DNA of 47,841 nucleotides from Pontibacillus marinus BH030004 = DSM 16465 (GTDB lineage Bacteria > Bacillota > Bacilli > Bacillales > BH030062). The stretch covers positions 1 through 47,841 of the forward strand of contig NZ_AULJ01000044.1 in assembly GCF_000425225.1 (NCBI RefSeq), written 5' to 3'. The notes under the pieces were generated by a model. The model did not search any database and was not told the origin of the DNA. It worked only from the letters and a program-made list of their open reading frames with translations. Both the position numbers and the translations under genes were made by a program. Positions within the stretch are counted from its first letter, which is position 1. Every line of letters begins with the position of its first letter. Below, in pieces: positions 38,361-47,399 of this stretch.

Positions 38361-38401
38361 ATAGTAAAAATGGAATTTGCACGCAAAAAAGGGGACGTTA
38401 T

Positions 38402-38842
38402 ATGCGTTTAAAAAAATATACCGATTATTCCTTACGCGTACTTGTCTATGTAGGTTCTAAAGAAAACGGGGAGCTCTCCTCAATAAAAGAGATTTCGGAT
38501 TCTTTTGGTATATCTCAAAATCATCTCAGTAAAATTGTACACGAACTATCAAAGCTGGGACTAATTGATACGATTCGTGGACGTGGTGGAGGCATGCGTC
38601 TAGCTGTAGAACCTGTAGATATTAACGTAGGGCACGTCGTGAGAAATATGGAGGATGACTTTACGCTTGTGGAATGGTTAGGAAAAAGTGAGCACGATTG
38701 TGGGTTAAACACAGGCTATGCGCTAACTCATATTTTTAATGATGCTTTAACCTTGTTTTTGCAGGAGCTAGACAAGTATAGTCTCCATGATGTTCTGATG
38801 AATACTGTAGAAGTGAATAGTGTAATGGAAATTGGTGAATAG
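38402..38842 (+). CDS. Rrf2-family transcription regulator, NsrR-like, lacking most Fe-S ligands
   Basis: 146 aa, the Rrf2 length. Starts MRLKKYTDYSLRVLVYV, with a winged HTH (SIKEISDSFGISQNHLSKIVHELSKLG) and the wing TIRGRGGGMRLA, all as in B. subtilis NsrR. NsrR binds a [4Fe-4S] cluster through Cys92, Cys100 and Cys106; here these positions are Trp92, Cys100 and Tyr106, so a normal cluster is unlikely. AAAGGGG precedes the ATG and a strong terminator follows. Its place between the two N-hydroxylase paralogs suggests it controls them (inference). Confidence 0.88.
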   Translation: MRLKKYTDYSLRVLVYVGSKENGELSSIKEISDSFGISQNHLSKIVHELSKLGLIDTIRGRGGGMRLAVEPVDINVGHVVRNMEDDFTLVEWLGKSEHDCGLNTGYALTHIFNDALTLFLQELDKYSLHDVLMNTVEVNSVMEIGE

Positions 38843-38856
38843 GATCATTTTCAGGG

Positions 38857-38890
38857 AAAGAGTGAAGTCATAAGGCTTCACTCTTTTTTA
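38857..38890 (+). terminator. Terminator after the Rrf2 gene
   Basis: AAAGAGTGAAG / CTTCACTCTTT, an 11-bp stem with a short loop and six T. Confidence 0.85.
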
Positions 38891-38969
38891 ATTTCGAAAC
38901 ATGCGTTTGTTTTATTCTTCTGGTTTTGAGGGAACATAATGAAGAACCTTTTAAAAGGAAGTGCGGAGA

Positions 38970-40289
38970 ATGAATAATAAGATACATGACTTTATTGCTG
39001 TAGGGATTGGTCCTTTTAATTTAAGTTTAGCAGCTTTAACAGATCGTATAGATGATCTTGATGCGTTATTTTTTGATGAAACCCACCGTATGCAATGGCA
39101 TCCTGGAATGTTAATAGAGGGTACAGATCTGCAAGTGCCTTTCATGGCGGATTTGGTGACGTTTGCCGATCCAACGAGCCCATATTCCTTTCTGAATTAC
39201 TTACATAAACAAGGTCGGATGTATCCTTTTTTCTTTTTTCAAAAGTTAGAAGTGCCAAGACCTGAATATAATGATTATCTTCAATGGGTAGCAGATCAGC
39301 TTAAGGCACTGCACTTTGGTTGTAGAGTAATTGATGTAGTTGATGTTGAGTATGAAGGAGAGCGGTGCTATAAAGTTGTTGTTTTGGATAAAGAAAAAGA
39401 CGAAACGCATTTTTATTATGCAAAACATGTTGTCCTTGGTACAGGCAGTAAACCGTTAGTTTTTGAAAATGTAAAAGATCTTCCTAATGAAGATGTAGTT
39501 CATACAAGTCGCTATCTTTATGAAAAAGATCATCTTCTTAAATCCAATCACATTACCGTGATAGGTTCTGGTCAGAGTGCAGCTGAAATTGTCACAGATC
39601 TATTGCACGAACAACAAGAGCATGATTTTTATATAACTTGGTTCACAAGGTCTGCAGGTATCTTTCAGTTGGATACAGCAAAGCTACCTCAAGAGTTTTT
39701 CTCACCAGACTATGTGAATTATTTTCAATCATTGTCTTATGAACAACGAATGAACACCTTACCAAAACTTCATACATTACAAAATGGTGTAGATCCCTCT
39801 ACTCTAAGTGAAATTTATGATCTTCTTTATCAAAGAACAGTAGGTGGAAAAGGGAAGAGGGTGACCATTCAACCGATTACGGAGGTTAAAGAAATCCAGC
39901 GTAATTCAAATCATGAGTATTCTTTAACTTGTCATCAATGGCAAAAAGATGAAACATTCACTTATGACACTGAAAAAGTTGTACTTGCTACGGGATACAA
40001 GCCCAACATCCCTGATTGGTTTATGGATCGATTTGAACATGAAGTCATTTGGGAGAGTGAGAAGCATTTTAAAGTGTCAAAAGACTGCCAAATCGCTTTT
40101 AAAGATGAACGGAAAAATGAGATCTTCACCACCACCAATATCTCTCATGCTCATGGTACGGGAGCGAATAACTTAGGGCTTTCAGTGAACCGTAATGTAA
40201 AAATGATTAATTATATGTCTGGGCGTCCTATTTATGAAGAGGGCCATGATACAATCTTTCAACAATTCCGTATGACAGATGAGGGTTAA
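38970..40289 (+). CDS. Lysine/ornithine N-monooxygenase family protein (IucD/SidA-like), paralog 2
   Basis: 439 aa from the ATG at 38970; an in-frame GTG at 38961 overlaps the ribosome-binding site AAGGAAGTG. Same layout as paralog 1: GIGPFNLSLAALTD, MQWHPGMLIEGTDLQVPFMADLV, VIGSGQSAAEIV (about 197) and LATGYKPN (about 339). The N-terminal halves of the two are nearly superposable; they differ most between about residue 105 and 150 and after 280. They likely arose by tandem duplication and then diverged, perhaps to different substrates. No clear terminator separates it from the DJ-1 gene 71 nt downstream. Confidence 0.88.
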   Translation: MNNKIHDFIAVGIGPFNLSLAALTDRIDDLDALFFDETHRMQWHPGMLIEGTDLQVPFMADLVTFADPTSPYSFLNYLHKQGRMYPFFFFQKLEVPRPEYNDYLQWVADQLKALHFGCRVIDVVDVEYEGERCYKVVVLDKEKDETHFYYAKHVVLGTGSKPLVFENVKDLPNEDVVHTSRYLYEKDHLLKSNHITVIGSGQSAAEIVTDLLHEQQEHDFYITWFTRSAGIFQLDTAKLPQEFFSPDYVNYFQSLSYEQRMNTLPKLHTLQNGVDPSTLSEIYDLLYQRTVGGKGKRVTIQPITEVKEIQRNSNHEYSLTCHQWQKDETFTYDTEKVVLATGYKPNIPDWFMDRFEHEVIWESEKHFKVSKDCQIAFKDERKNEIFTTTNISHAHGTGANNLGLSVNRNVKMINYMSGRPIYEEGHDTIFQQFRMTDEG

Positions 40290-40360
40290 CACACCTAAGG
40301 TTTATGATTGAGTTCATCGGGAATGACCAAAATGTATTAGATTTTTAAGGAGATGATGGA

Positions 40361-40876
40361 ATGAGTAAAATCGCTTGCTTAATGACAAATCTTTTTGAAG
40401 ATGTCGAATACACAGAACCAGCAAATGCATTTCGGGATGCCGGCAATGAGGTTACAACGATTGAAAAAGAAGCAGGAAATAAAGTTGTAGGGAAACAAGG
40501 AGATGCTGGAGAAACCATTGATAAAGGCATTGACGATGTGAAACCTGAAGACTTTGATGCATTATTCATCCCAGGTGGTTTCTCCCCAGACCAATTACGT
40601 GCTGACGAACGTTTCGTGAAATTTGCCAAACACTTCATGGATGAAGGCAAGCCTGTCTTTGCAATCTGTCACGGACCACAACTTCTCATTACTGCAAAAA
40701 CCTTGGAAGGAAGAACAGCTACAGGCTTCACTTCTATTGCTGTTGATATGGAGTATGCTGGTGTGAACTATAAAGACCAAGAAGTTGTTGTATGTGGAAA
40801 TCAATTAGTGACAAGCCGACAGCCAGATGATATCCCGGCATTTATCAATGAATCTCTTAAGGTTCTAGGACAGTAA
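40361..40876 (+). CDS. DJ-1/PfpI family protein (general stress protein 18-like)
   Basis: 171 aa. Nucleophile Cys103 in FAICHGPQLL (the nucleophile elbow), its neighbouring His104 and the supporting Glu16 in FEDVEY are present. The fold is the flavodoxin-like DJ-1/PfpI one, close to B. subtilis YfkM/YraA. Members are reported as glyoxalase III/deglycase-like or stress proteins; the true substrate is open. AAGGAGATGATGG precedes the ATG; a terminator follows. Confidence 0.92.
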   Translation: MSKIACLMTNLFEDVEYTEPANAFRDAGNEVTTIEKEAGNKVVGKQGDAGETIDKGIDDVKPEDFDALFIPGGFSPDQLRADERFVKFAKHFMDEGKPVFAICHGPQLLITAKTLEGRTATGFTSIAVDMEYAGVNYKDQEVVVCGNQLVTSRQPDDIPAFINESLKVLGQ

Positions 40877-40894
40877 GATTAGTCAATGGATATC

Positions 40895-40937
40895 AGCCCA
40901 GCTCTCATTAATAGAGGGTTGGGCTTTGTTTTTTAAT
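40895..40937 (+). terminator. Terminator after the DJ-1/PfpI gene
   Basis: AGCCCAgCTCT / AGAGggTTGGGCT with an 8-nt loop followed by TTGTTTTTT. Confidence 0.8.
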
Positions 40938-40991
40938 AGGAATGAAGGAAAGTTTTAAGAAGAAAGAGAAATAGGAAGAGAGGTGACATTC

Positions 40992-41756
40992 ATGATCGTT
41001 TTAAATATGGAAAAAGGCATGTTTTTATTCGAGCAGCATCACCACGCTTTGGTTTCTGGTATCATGGCCATGCATTGGAGGTTTGATGGTTTTTTAGGGG
41101 AGCATCTACGCGAACAAGTGGAATACGCTGTTGCACAGCATGATCGTGCGTGGATTCCTCTTGACGGGCACCCAATATGGAATGATGATAAACAACAGCC
41201 CTATTCATTTATTGATTATCCTATGAAAGAAAAGATGGTTCGCTATCAAGAGGGTGTAGACCAGGTGGAAATGCGATCGAATTATGGAGGCTTGTTATGC
41301 AGTCTGCATTATCGTTCTTTTTTTCCAGAAGTGTCTGAGGATGAGAGTATCCAAGCTTTCATTAGTGATGAAGAAGCGCGACAGAAGAAGTTGAAGAATG
41401 AGTTGGGGGAAATGATTGGAGATGAGCAATTGAACTTTCATTTTGACCTTCTTCAATTTTGTGATGATCTTTCCTTGTATTGTTGTATGAATGAGCCTGG
41501 GGTAACGAAAGAAGAGGAATTATCCTGGTTTCGAGATGGGTTTCCCCAACGTTTTAATTTCGCGCCGGACGGGATTGTTGCTTATTGGGATGGAAAAAAC
41601 GCCGTAGCATTAGAACCATTCCCATTTCAATCCACCTTTCAAGTCGATATACCTTTTCGTGAGTTAAGACCAGAGCAAATCGAGGAGGTAGGGTTTCCCC
41701 AAGCTTGGAAGGAAAGTGTCCTTCATAACCGTACAATAAAGTTTGTTCCAAGGTAA
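40992..41756 (+). CDS. DUF3891 family protein
   Basis: 254 aa from the ATG at 40992 (AGAGGTGAC lies just before; an in-frame GTG at 40983 is part of that site). Soluble. The His/Trp-rich N-terminal part EQHHHALVSGIMAMHW and VAQHDRAWIPLDGHPIW, with FDLLQFCDDLSLYCCMN later, fits the DUF3891 family, whose spaced HH/HD residues suggest a metal-dependent helical domain (inference). Function not known. It is not clearly in an operon; the gene beyond converges. Confidence 0.78.
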   Translation: MIVLNMEKGMFLFEQHHHALVSGIMAMHWRFDGFLGEHLREQVEYAVAQHDRAWIPLDGHPIWNDDKQQPYSFIDYPMKEKMVRYQEGVDQVEMRSNYGGLLCSLHYRSFFPEVSEDESIQAFISDEEARQKKLKNELGEMIGDEQLNFHFDLLQFCDDLSLYCCMNEPGVTKEEELSWFRDGFPQRFNFAPDGIVAYWDGKNAVALEPFPFQSTFQVDIPFRELRPEQIEEVGFPQAWKESVLHNRTIKFVPR

Positions 41757-41806
41757 AAAAGCCCCTTCAGAATTATATTGAAGCGATTTCCCTGTAAGGT
41801 CTATAC

Positions 41807-42109
41807 TTATTCAAGTTGTGATGGAATATATAATCTTAAACCTACTGGCGGAAAATCATTGATGGGAAACTCATTAATTTCTGCAAGCTCTTGAGCTGTA
41901 AGACCAAATTGGTGAGCAATTGATTCTAAGCTATCACCATTTTTCACGAAATAATATTCTCCGCTAACTGGAATAACAATTGCTTGTCCATCCACTAAAA
42001 ATGCTGGTTCTTCTAGTTTATTTGCTACAATAATTTCATCCATTTTAACGCTATATTTGTTTGCGATACTGTATAGACTCTCCCCATTTTTCACAACGTG
42101 AATTTGCAC
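41807..42109 (-). CDS. Stand-alone double-LysM protein (YaaH-like N-terminal part)
   Basis: 100 aa from the GTG at 42109, which has AGGGGG 6 nt upstream; an ATG five codons earlier (42124) has a weaker site. Two LysM repeats (about 3-47 and 53-97), each beginning HVVKNGESLYSIA or YFVKNGDSLESIA and ending in IVIP or LYIP. LysM binds peptidoglycan. There is no signal peptide, as in spore-coat LysM hydrolases. In B. subtilis this slot before yaaI holds yaaH/sleL, which has the same two LysM plus a GH18 glucosaminidase domain; here the protein ends exactly at the domain border. Confidence 0.82.
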   Translation of the reverse strand: MQIHVVKNGESLYSIANKYSVKMDEIIVANKLEEPAFLVDGQAIVIPVSGEYYFVKNGDSLESIAHQFGLTAQELAEINEFPINDFPPVGLRLYIPSQLE

Positions 42110-42169
42110 ATGTATCCCCCTCATAAGTTATTTCTCTTAGAAACTTATGAGAGTAAGAAGGGAAGTATG

Positions 42170-42712
42170 TTATAAAAACTGTGATGTAGGCGTTATATCC
42201 GCTTTAAGTACATTCTCCATCATTTTTAGCGCATAAGCATTGTCCTGTTCATCATTTGAAGCGATACAGTCTTGGGGTACAGATAAAGAGTATTCCCTCA
42301 TATAAGCATCATTAGCTGTGAACAAAACACAAATGTTACCTGCTATTCCTGTGATGATGAGGTGTTTTATACCAAGCTCAGATAGCAAAGCTTGTAGAGC
42401 GGTTTGATGAAAAGCGGAGTGTTTTGGTTTAATAAGAAAGTAATCTGTTTCATGTGGAACAATTTGATCAAGAAGCTCTCGGTTTTGATCATGAAGACAC
42501 TTTTGGTAGATGCGATGTAAATCAGCTTGCCACAAACTATAATGATCATTTACATATATAATAGGGAAATGATGTTGTTTCGCATACTGTTTTAATTGAA
42601 TAATATTAGGAAGCATTTTTTTCGTTTCAGATAATAAAGTTTCTCCATGTGAAAACTGAAAATCGTTGATCATATCTACAATTAATACTGCAGTTTGGTT
42701 TGGAGGGTGCAT
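42170..42712 (-). CDS. yaaI: Isochorismatase-family hydrolase YaaI
   Basis: 180 aa from the ATG at 42712, chosen for the ribosome-binding site AAAGGAGACATC; the frame is open further upstream without one. Asp in VLIVDMINDF (about 14), Lys in KPKHSAF (about 99) and Cys in GIAGNICVLFTANDA (about 131) form the Cys-Asp-Lys triad of the family. The substrate is not known (isochorismate or an amide). It diverges from tadA across 73 nt, as in B. subtilis. Confidence 0.88.
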   Translation of the reverse strand: MHPPNQTAVLIVDMINDFQFSHGETLLSETKKMLPNIIQLKQYAKQHHFPIIYVNDHYSLWQADLHRIYQKCLHDQNRELLDQIVPHETDYFLIKPKHSAFHQTALQALLSELGIKHLIITGIAGNICVLFTANDAYMREYSLSVPQDCIASNDEQDNAYALKMMENVLKADITPTSQFL

Positions 42713-42776
42713 AAAGATGTCTCCTTTCAAATAGTAGTATTTCACGTTGAAAGAATTTAAACCCTGAATGAAGTGA

Positions 42777-43253
<477 letters not shown>

Positions 43254-43294
43254 TAAATGATGAAGTGTTTACAAACATTAACAAGCATTTGATA

Positions 43295-43323
43295 TTGCAT
43301 TTTTAATCTACAGTCGCTATACT
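43295..43323 (+). promoter_or_regulatory. Promoter of SRP RNA
   Basis: TTGCAT (43295-43300), 17 bp, TATACT (43318-43323). Initiation near 43330 would give a 5' leader of about 40 nt before the mature RNA, as in the processed B. subtilis scRNA precursor. Confidence 0.75.
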
Positions 43324-43369
43324 AGGTATTGCACATCGATAGAGATGAGCAAAACAAAATTGATAACAG

Positions 43370-43645
43370 TCTTGCCGTGCTAAGCGGGGAGGTAGCGGTG
43401 CCCTGTACTCGCAATCCGCTATAGCGAGGCCGAATCCCCGCCCGAGGTGGGGTGGCCTCAAGGCCTGCCTTAAGCGATTGGTGTTGACACCTGGGTCCTG
43501 CACAATCGGAACCCGTGAACCCTGTCAGGTCCGGAAGGAAGCAGCAGTAAGCGGTCATTCTGATGTGTTGCAGGGTCGCCTGGGTCGAGCCATGACCTTG
43601 AGTAACGCTTGGGGCCACCTCATCGAAGGTGGGTGCACGGCTCAT
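43370..43645 (+). ncRNA. scr: Signal recognition particle RNA (large Bacillus type)
   Basis: The ends GCCGTGC (43374-43380) and GCACGGC (43635-43641) pair; the 5' Alu-like part has GGGGAGGTAGCGGTG and CCTGTACTCGCAATCCGCT as in B. subtilis scRNA. The S-domain tip has GTCAGGTCCGGAAGGAAGCA and GCAGTAAG with its GGAA tetraloop for Ffh (43528-43556). About 270 nt, so it is the long form with Alu domain. Ends are approximate. Confidence 0.96.
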
Positions 43646-43655
43646 ACATAAAATC

Positions 43656-43686
43656 AACTCACCTGTTTAAGGTGAGTTTTTCTTTT
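43656..43686 (+). terminator. Terminator of SRP RNA
   Basis: AACTCACCT / AGGTGAGTT, a 9-bp stem with a 5-nt loop, followed by TTTCTTTT. Confidence 0.85.
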
Positions 43687-43726
43687 ATACAATAAGGTGA
43701 GGGTAGTATAAGGTGTTGCTCATAAA

Positions 43727-44000
43727 TGTCTAGCTCCAGTGCCCAGAAACGAATGGACTTCCCTCGCCTCCGTACGATAAGTCAACATCGATTCACCAAG
43801 GTTCATCGTGTTTCCTTTACACGTTTGCGATATGAAATTTTAACAAAGAAGGAACTCGACGTAGTTAAAATTTCTAGGTGAAAGTACCACAGCAACTAAG
43901 CTTCTGTCTGCGCCTGTGGCTTGCCAATCAGCAAGTTTTGTTAATCGTACTACGGGCTCAGTCCAGTCCCTTCGTTGCTAAACGGGCACTTGCACTTTTC
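43727..44000 (+). repeat. Dispersed hairpin repeat, copy 3 (long form, before dnaX)
   Basis: Terminal stem AGTGCCC (43738-43744) / GGGCACT (43984-43990), and AGAAACGAATGGACT / AGTCCCTTCGTTGCT with two changes. The interior is longer than in copy 1 and contains GAAATTTTAAC / GTTAAAATTTC (perfect 11 bp), CCACAG / CTGTGG and CTTGC / GCAAG hairpins. The right end is GGGCACTTGCACTTTT. It sits between the SRP RNA terminator and the dnaX ribosome-binding site. Confidence 0.85.
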
Positions 44001-44078
44001 TTATATAAAAAGATTTTTTGAAAACCAAGGCTTTTTTTCGGTATAATTAGGAAGAAACCAAAAAGGAGAACGAGGACA

Positions 44079-45779
44079 ATGAGTTATCAGGCATTATATC
44101 GTGTATGGCGACCAAGAAACTTTTCTGATGTTGTCGGACAATCACATATCACGCGCACACTGCAAAATGCGATCGTACAAGAAAAGTTTTCTCATGCCTA
44201 TTTGTTCTCAGGACCTCGAGGAACAGGGAAAACAAGTGCGGCGAAGATCTTTTCCAAAGCTGTTAACTGTGAGCGTGGACCTGCTAAGGAACCTTGTAAT
44301 GAGTGTTCAGCTTGTGTTGGTATTCAAGATGGTTCTGTTTCAGATGTTATTGAAATTGACGCAGCCTCCAACAACGGCGTAGAGCAAATTCGAGATATTC
44401 GGGACAAGGTTAAATACGCTCCAAGTGCAGTGCAATATAAGGTCTACATTGTCGATGAGGTGCATATGCTTTCGATTGGGGCTTTTAACGCGTTATTGAA
44501 AACGTTAGAAGAGCCACCTAAACACGTGATATTCATTCTTGCAACGACAGAACCACATAAAATTCCGTTAACGATTATTTCTCGTTGTCAGCGCTTTGAT
44601 TTTAAACGGATTTCACAACGTTCGATGGTCGAGCGAATGGAGTATATCGCCGAGGAAGAAAATATCCCTGTTTCGAAAGATGCCCTTGAAGCTGTAGCCC
44701 TTTCAGCTGAAGGTGGTATGAGGGACTCCTTAAGCTTGTTGGATCAAGCGATTTCCTATAGTGAAGAACAAGTTACGATAGAAGATGTTCTAGCTGTAAC
44801 TGGATCGGTTTCTCAACAAAAGCTAGCAGGTGTCGTTCAGGCATTGCAACAAAATGAAGTGAAAGAAGCCTTGCAATTTGTTGATTCTCTCATTCAAGAA
44901 GGGAAAGACCCAGGTCGATTCATTTTTGATTTAATTTATTACTTGCGGGATCTTTTGCTCTATCAAAGTGCGCCTGGTTTAGAGGGGATTTTAGAACGGG
45001 CTATTCCAGATGATGCGTTCAAGCAACTTAGTTCAGAGTTGCAACCGAACTGGATCCAACAAACAATCTCAACATTAAATCAGTGCCAGCAGGAAATGAA
45101 GTGGACAACAAGTCCGAAGGTTTTCATTGAAATTGCTATGTTAAATATTTGTGATATTCAATCTGCGCCTGCGAATTCTTCAGTGGCGATTGAACCTGAA
45201 TCTGTACAAAAGCTACAGAAAAAGGTAGATGAGCTTGAGAAGAAGCTTTCAAATATACAGCAAGCACCTGCAAATGCCGCGCAAGCTCAACCAGAGCAAA
45301 AACGTCCGCAGCAAAGAACGAGAAGGAACCAGTATAAAGTTCCTTATGAACGCATACGACATGTATTGAATGAAGCATCGAAACAAGATTTAAAAGCGGT
45401 TCAAACTCAGTGGGCTAGCTTTATGGATTCCTTGAAGCAAAATAGTCCACCTGCGCATGCGCGATTGATGAATAGTAAACCTCGCGCTGCATCGGACCAT
45501 GCTATTGTGTTATCGTTTAAATATGAAATTCATTGCTCTTTAGCTCTTGAAAACCAAGAGGTCATTCAACAATTATTAGCTGATCATCTAGGAAAAGAAG
45601 TTCAAATCATCCCAATTCCTGAAGATAATTGGCAAGAGCTAAGAGAAGAATATGTTCAAAAACAACGTCAGCAGGAACAACCTCAAGATGGGGAAGAGGC
45701 TGAACCTCAAGAAGATCCACTTATTGCAGAGGCACGTAAACTTGTTGGCGAAGATTTATTAGAAATCCAAGAAGAATAA
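44079..45779 (+). CDS. dnaX: DNA polymerase III subunits gamma/tau
   Basis: 566 aa. AAA+ clamp-loader ATPase: Walker [10 protein letters not shown] (about 45-53), a four-Cys zinc module [16 protein letters not shown], Walker [11 protein letters not shown] (about 123-132) and sensor 1 [10 protein letters not shown]. Domain III follows, then a Gln/Pro-rich linker (about 385-420), a tau-type C-terminal domain and an acidic tail. It loads the DnaN clamp and links polymerases. The ribosome-binding site AAAAGGAGAACGAGG precedes the ATG. 13 nt separate it from ebfC. Confidence 0.98.
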   Translation: MSYQALYRVWRPRNFSDVVGQSHITRTLQNAIVQEKFSHAYLFSGPRGTGKTSAAKIFSKAVNCERGPAKEPCNECSACVGIQDGSVSDVIEIDAASNNGVEQIRDIRDKVKYAPSAVQYKVYIVDEVHMLSIGAFNALLKTLEEPPKHVIFILATTEPHKIPLTIISRCQRFDFKRISQRSMVERMEYIAEEENIPVSKDALEAVALSAEGGMRDSLSLLDQAISYSEEQVTIEDVLAVTGSVSQQKLAGVVQALQQNEVKEALQFVDSLIQEGKDPGRFIFDLIYYLRDLLLYQSAPGLEGILERAIPDDAFKQLSSELQPNWIQQTISTLNQCQQEMKWTTSPKVFIEIAMLNICDIQSAPANSSVAIEPESVQKLQKKVDELEKKLSNIQQAPANAAQAQPEQKRPQQRTRRNQYKVPYERIRHVLNEASKQDLKAVQTQWASFMDSLKQNSPPAHARLMNSKPRAASDHAIVLSFKYEIHCSLALENQEVIQQLLADHLGKEVQIIPIPEDNWQELREEYVQKQRQQEQPQDGEEAEPQEDPLIAEARKLVGEDLLEIQEE

Positions 45780-45792
45780 AGGAGGTACTGCC

Positions 45793-46113
45793 ATGAAGGG
45801 TGGTATGGGAAACATGAATAATATGATGAAACAAATGCAAAAGATGCAAAAGAAGATGGAGAAAGCTCAAGAAGAACTTCACGAAATGACGTTTGAATCC
45901 ACTGCAGGTGGCGGAATGGTTAAGGTAGTTGCAAATGGTAAAAAACAAATTACAGACGTTGAAATTCAAGAAGACGTTGTAGATCCTGATGATGTAGATA
46001 TGCTTCAAGACCTTATCCTTACTGCAACAAATGATGTTATTAAGCAAGTAGAAGATAAAACAAACGATACAATGGGACAATTCACTAAAGGGATGAATAT
46101 CCCTGGAATGTAG
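45793..46113 (+). CDS. ebfC: Nucleoid-associated protein YbaB/EbfC
   Basis: 106 aa. The Met/Gln/Lys-rich N-terminal helix ([23 protein letters not shown]) and the core [20 protein letters not shown] are diagnostic. It is a small dimeric DNA-binding protein, always between dnaX and recR. It overlaps neither neighbour but is tightly packed (13 and 11 nt), so it is in one operon. The strong ribosome-binding site AAAGGAGG starts right at the dnaX stop. Confidence 0.96.
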   Translation: MKGGMGNMNNMMKQMQKMQKKMEKAQEELHEMTFESTAGGGMVKVVANGKKQITDVEIQEDVVDPDDVDMLQDLILTATNDVIKQVEDKTNDTMGQFTKGMNIPGM

Positions 46114-46124
46114 GGGGTAGCTGA

Positions 46125-46721
46125 ATGTATTATCCAGAACCTATTTCCAAATTAATCGATAGTTTTACAAAATTGCCAGGGATAGGCCCGAAGACGGCTG
46201 CACGCCTGGCTTTTTTCGTGTTAGAGATGGAAGAAGACGATGTACTGGATTTTGCAAAATCGCTCGTAAATGCCAAACGTGAACTCACACACTGTTCAAC
46301 TTGTGGTCATATTACCGACCAGGACCCTTGTGCGATTTGTCAGGATGAAGAACGTGATAGCTCAGTTATCTGTGTAGTTCAAGATCCAAAAGACGTTATT
46401 GCTATGGAAAAGATGAAAGATTTCAGTGGTCGATATCACGTGTTACATGGAGCTATATCACCAATGGATGGTGTGGGTCCAGAGGATATTAATATATCAA
46501 GTCTAATTAACCGCCTTAAAGACGAGGGGGTTGAAGAGCTTATTGTTGCAACCAACCCAAATATTGAAGGGGAAGCAACAGCTATGTATATATCACGGTT
46601 AGTAAAACCTGCTGGGATCCGAATATCACGAATTGCTCATGGGCTTCCTGTAGGTGGAGACCTTGAATACGCTGATGAAGTAACCTTATCCAAAGCCCTA
46701 GAAGGTAGAAGGGAACTATAG
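46125..46721 (+). CDS. recR: Recombination protein RecR
   Basis: 198 aa. Helix-hairpin-helix [15 protein letters not shown] (about 16-30), a C4 zinc finger CSTCGH...CAIC (about 57-72), TOPRIM domain with [16 protein letters not shown] (about 81) and [14 protein letters not shown] (about 144-157), and a C-terminal Walker-B-like tail. It forms a clamp that works with RecO and RecF in gap repair. Same operon as dnaX-ebfC. Confidence 0.97.
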   Translation: MYYPEPISKLIDSFTKLPGIGPKTAARLAFFVLEMEEDDVLDFAKSLVNAKRELTHCSTCGHITDQDPCAICQDEERDSSVICVVQDPKDVIAMEKMKDFSGRYHVLHGAISPMDGVGPEDINISSLINRLKDEGVEELIVATNPNIEGEATAMYISRLVKPAGIRISRIAHGLPVGGDLEYADEVTLSKALEGRREL

Positions 46722-46738
46722 AAGTAGGTGTTTCCAAA

Positions 46739-46951
46739 ATGTTTGGTAAGAAAAAAGTAAAAAAAGAAGATTATGATAAAAGGCTGCTTCAAGATCTTCA
46801 GCGTCTAAAAGAAGAAGTGGCAACCCTAAGGAAGATTATGAAACACAGCGTCGATGTTAGTTCTACTGGTGCAAATGATCTTGCAATAGCAGAATGTAAA
46901 TATTTTTATCTATTAAGAGAGGCGCGCAATCGAAACTTGAGTGCACGATAA
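46739..46951 (+). CDS. yaaL: YaaL, DUF2508 family
   Basis: 70 aa, charged and helical (MFGKKKVKKEDYDKRLLQDL then LREARNRNLSAR). The family is small, cytosolic and of unknown function, found between recR and bofA in Bacillaceae. It lies 17 nt after recR and about 70 nt before the bofA start. Confidence 0.88.
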   Translation: MFGKKKVKKEDYDKRLLQDLQRLKEEVATLRKIMKHSVDVSSTGANDLAIAECKYFYLLREARNRNLSAR

Positions 46952-47021
46952 CAATAGAAGTTCTTTTCCTCCTTGTTTGTTCATAGAATACATCAAAAGG
47001 ACAAGCAAAGGAGGGTTTTGT

Positions 47022-47285
47022 TTGAGTTCAACCATTATTGTTATTTCTATTGTACTTCTCATTGGAATACTGTTAATAGCAGGAGCACCTTTAACACCTA
47101 TGAAGTTTCTGGCTAACGGGGCGGTAAAAGTTGTAATAGGTGTGTTGTTTATTTTCTTCTTTAATGTTTTTGGAGCTTCAATGGGGTTACACATTCCTAT
47201 TAATGTGTTTACAGCTTTAATTTCAGGGTTTCTAGGTTTACCAGGGTTAGCTTCTCTCGTAGCCATTCACCTTTTTGTTTTATAG
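47022..47285 (+). CDS. bofA: Pro-sigma-K processing inhibitor BofA
   Basis: 87 aa from the TTG at 47022, preceded by AAAGGAGGG (47008-47016); this start gives exactly the 87-aa length of B. subtilis BofA. An upstream in-frame ATG (46941) has no ribosome-binding site and overlaps yaaL. Two membrane segments (about 3-25 and 35-55) and the C-terminal LISGFLGLPGLASLVAIHLF are typical. In sporulation BofA holds the SpoIVFB protease inactive until the forespore signals. It is proof that this is a spore-forming lineage, together with spoIIIJ. Confidence 0.92.
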   Translation: MSSTIIVISIVLLIGILLIAGAPLTPMKFLANGAVKVVIGVLFIFFFNVFGASMGLHIPINVFTALISGFLGLPGLASLVAIHLFVL

Positions 47286-47328
47286 GAAATACAAGAAACC
47301 CTCAGTGGAAAATATATAATCTTGTTAG

Positions 47329-47358
47329 GGTAAGGAGGCTTGTTTCCTTGCCTTTTTT
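47329..47358 (+). terminator. Terminator after bofA
   Basis: GGTAAGGA (47329-47336) / TCCTTGCC (47345-47352), 8 bp with one G-U, then six T. Confidence 0.75.
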
Positions 47359-47399
47359 CATGGAGATCACAAAAAAATAATAAAAATCGCTTTTTCCTA

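Noticed and set aside
41757-41806. Terminator between the DUF3891 gene and the LysM gene
   Set aside because: Only a weak CTTCA/TGAAG pairing without a proper T-run was seen.
43303-43657. Minus-strand reading frames of 66 and 111 codons
   Set aside because: They lie antisense to the SRP RNA; their composition reflects the GC-rich RNA gene and there is no ribosome-binding site.
46913-47266. 117-codon minus-strand frame
   Set aside because: Antisense to bofA, which has the family length and a good ribosome-binding site.
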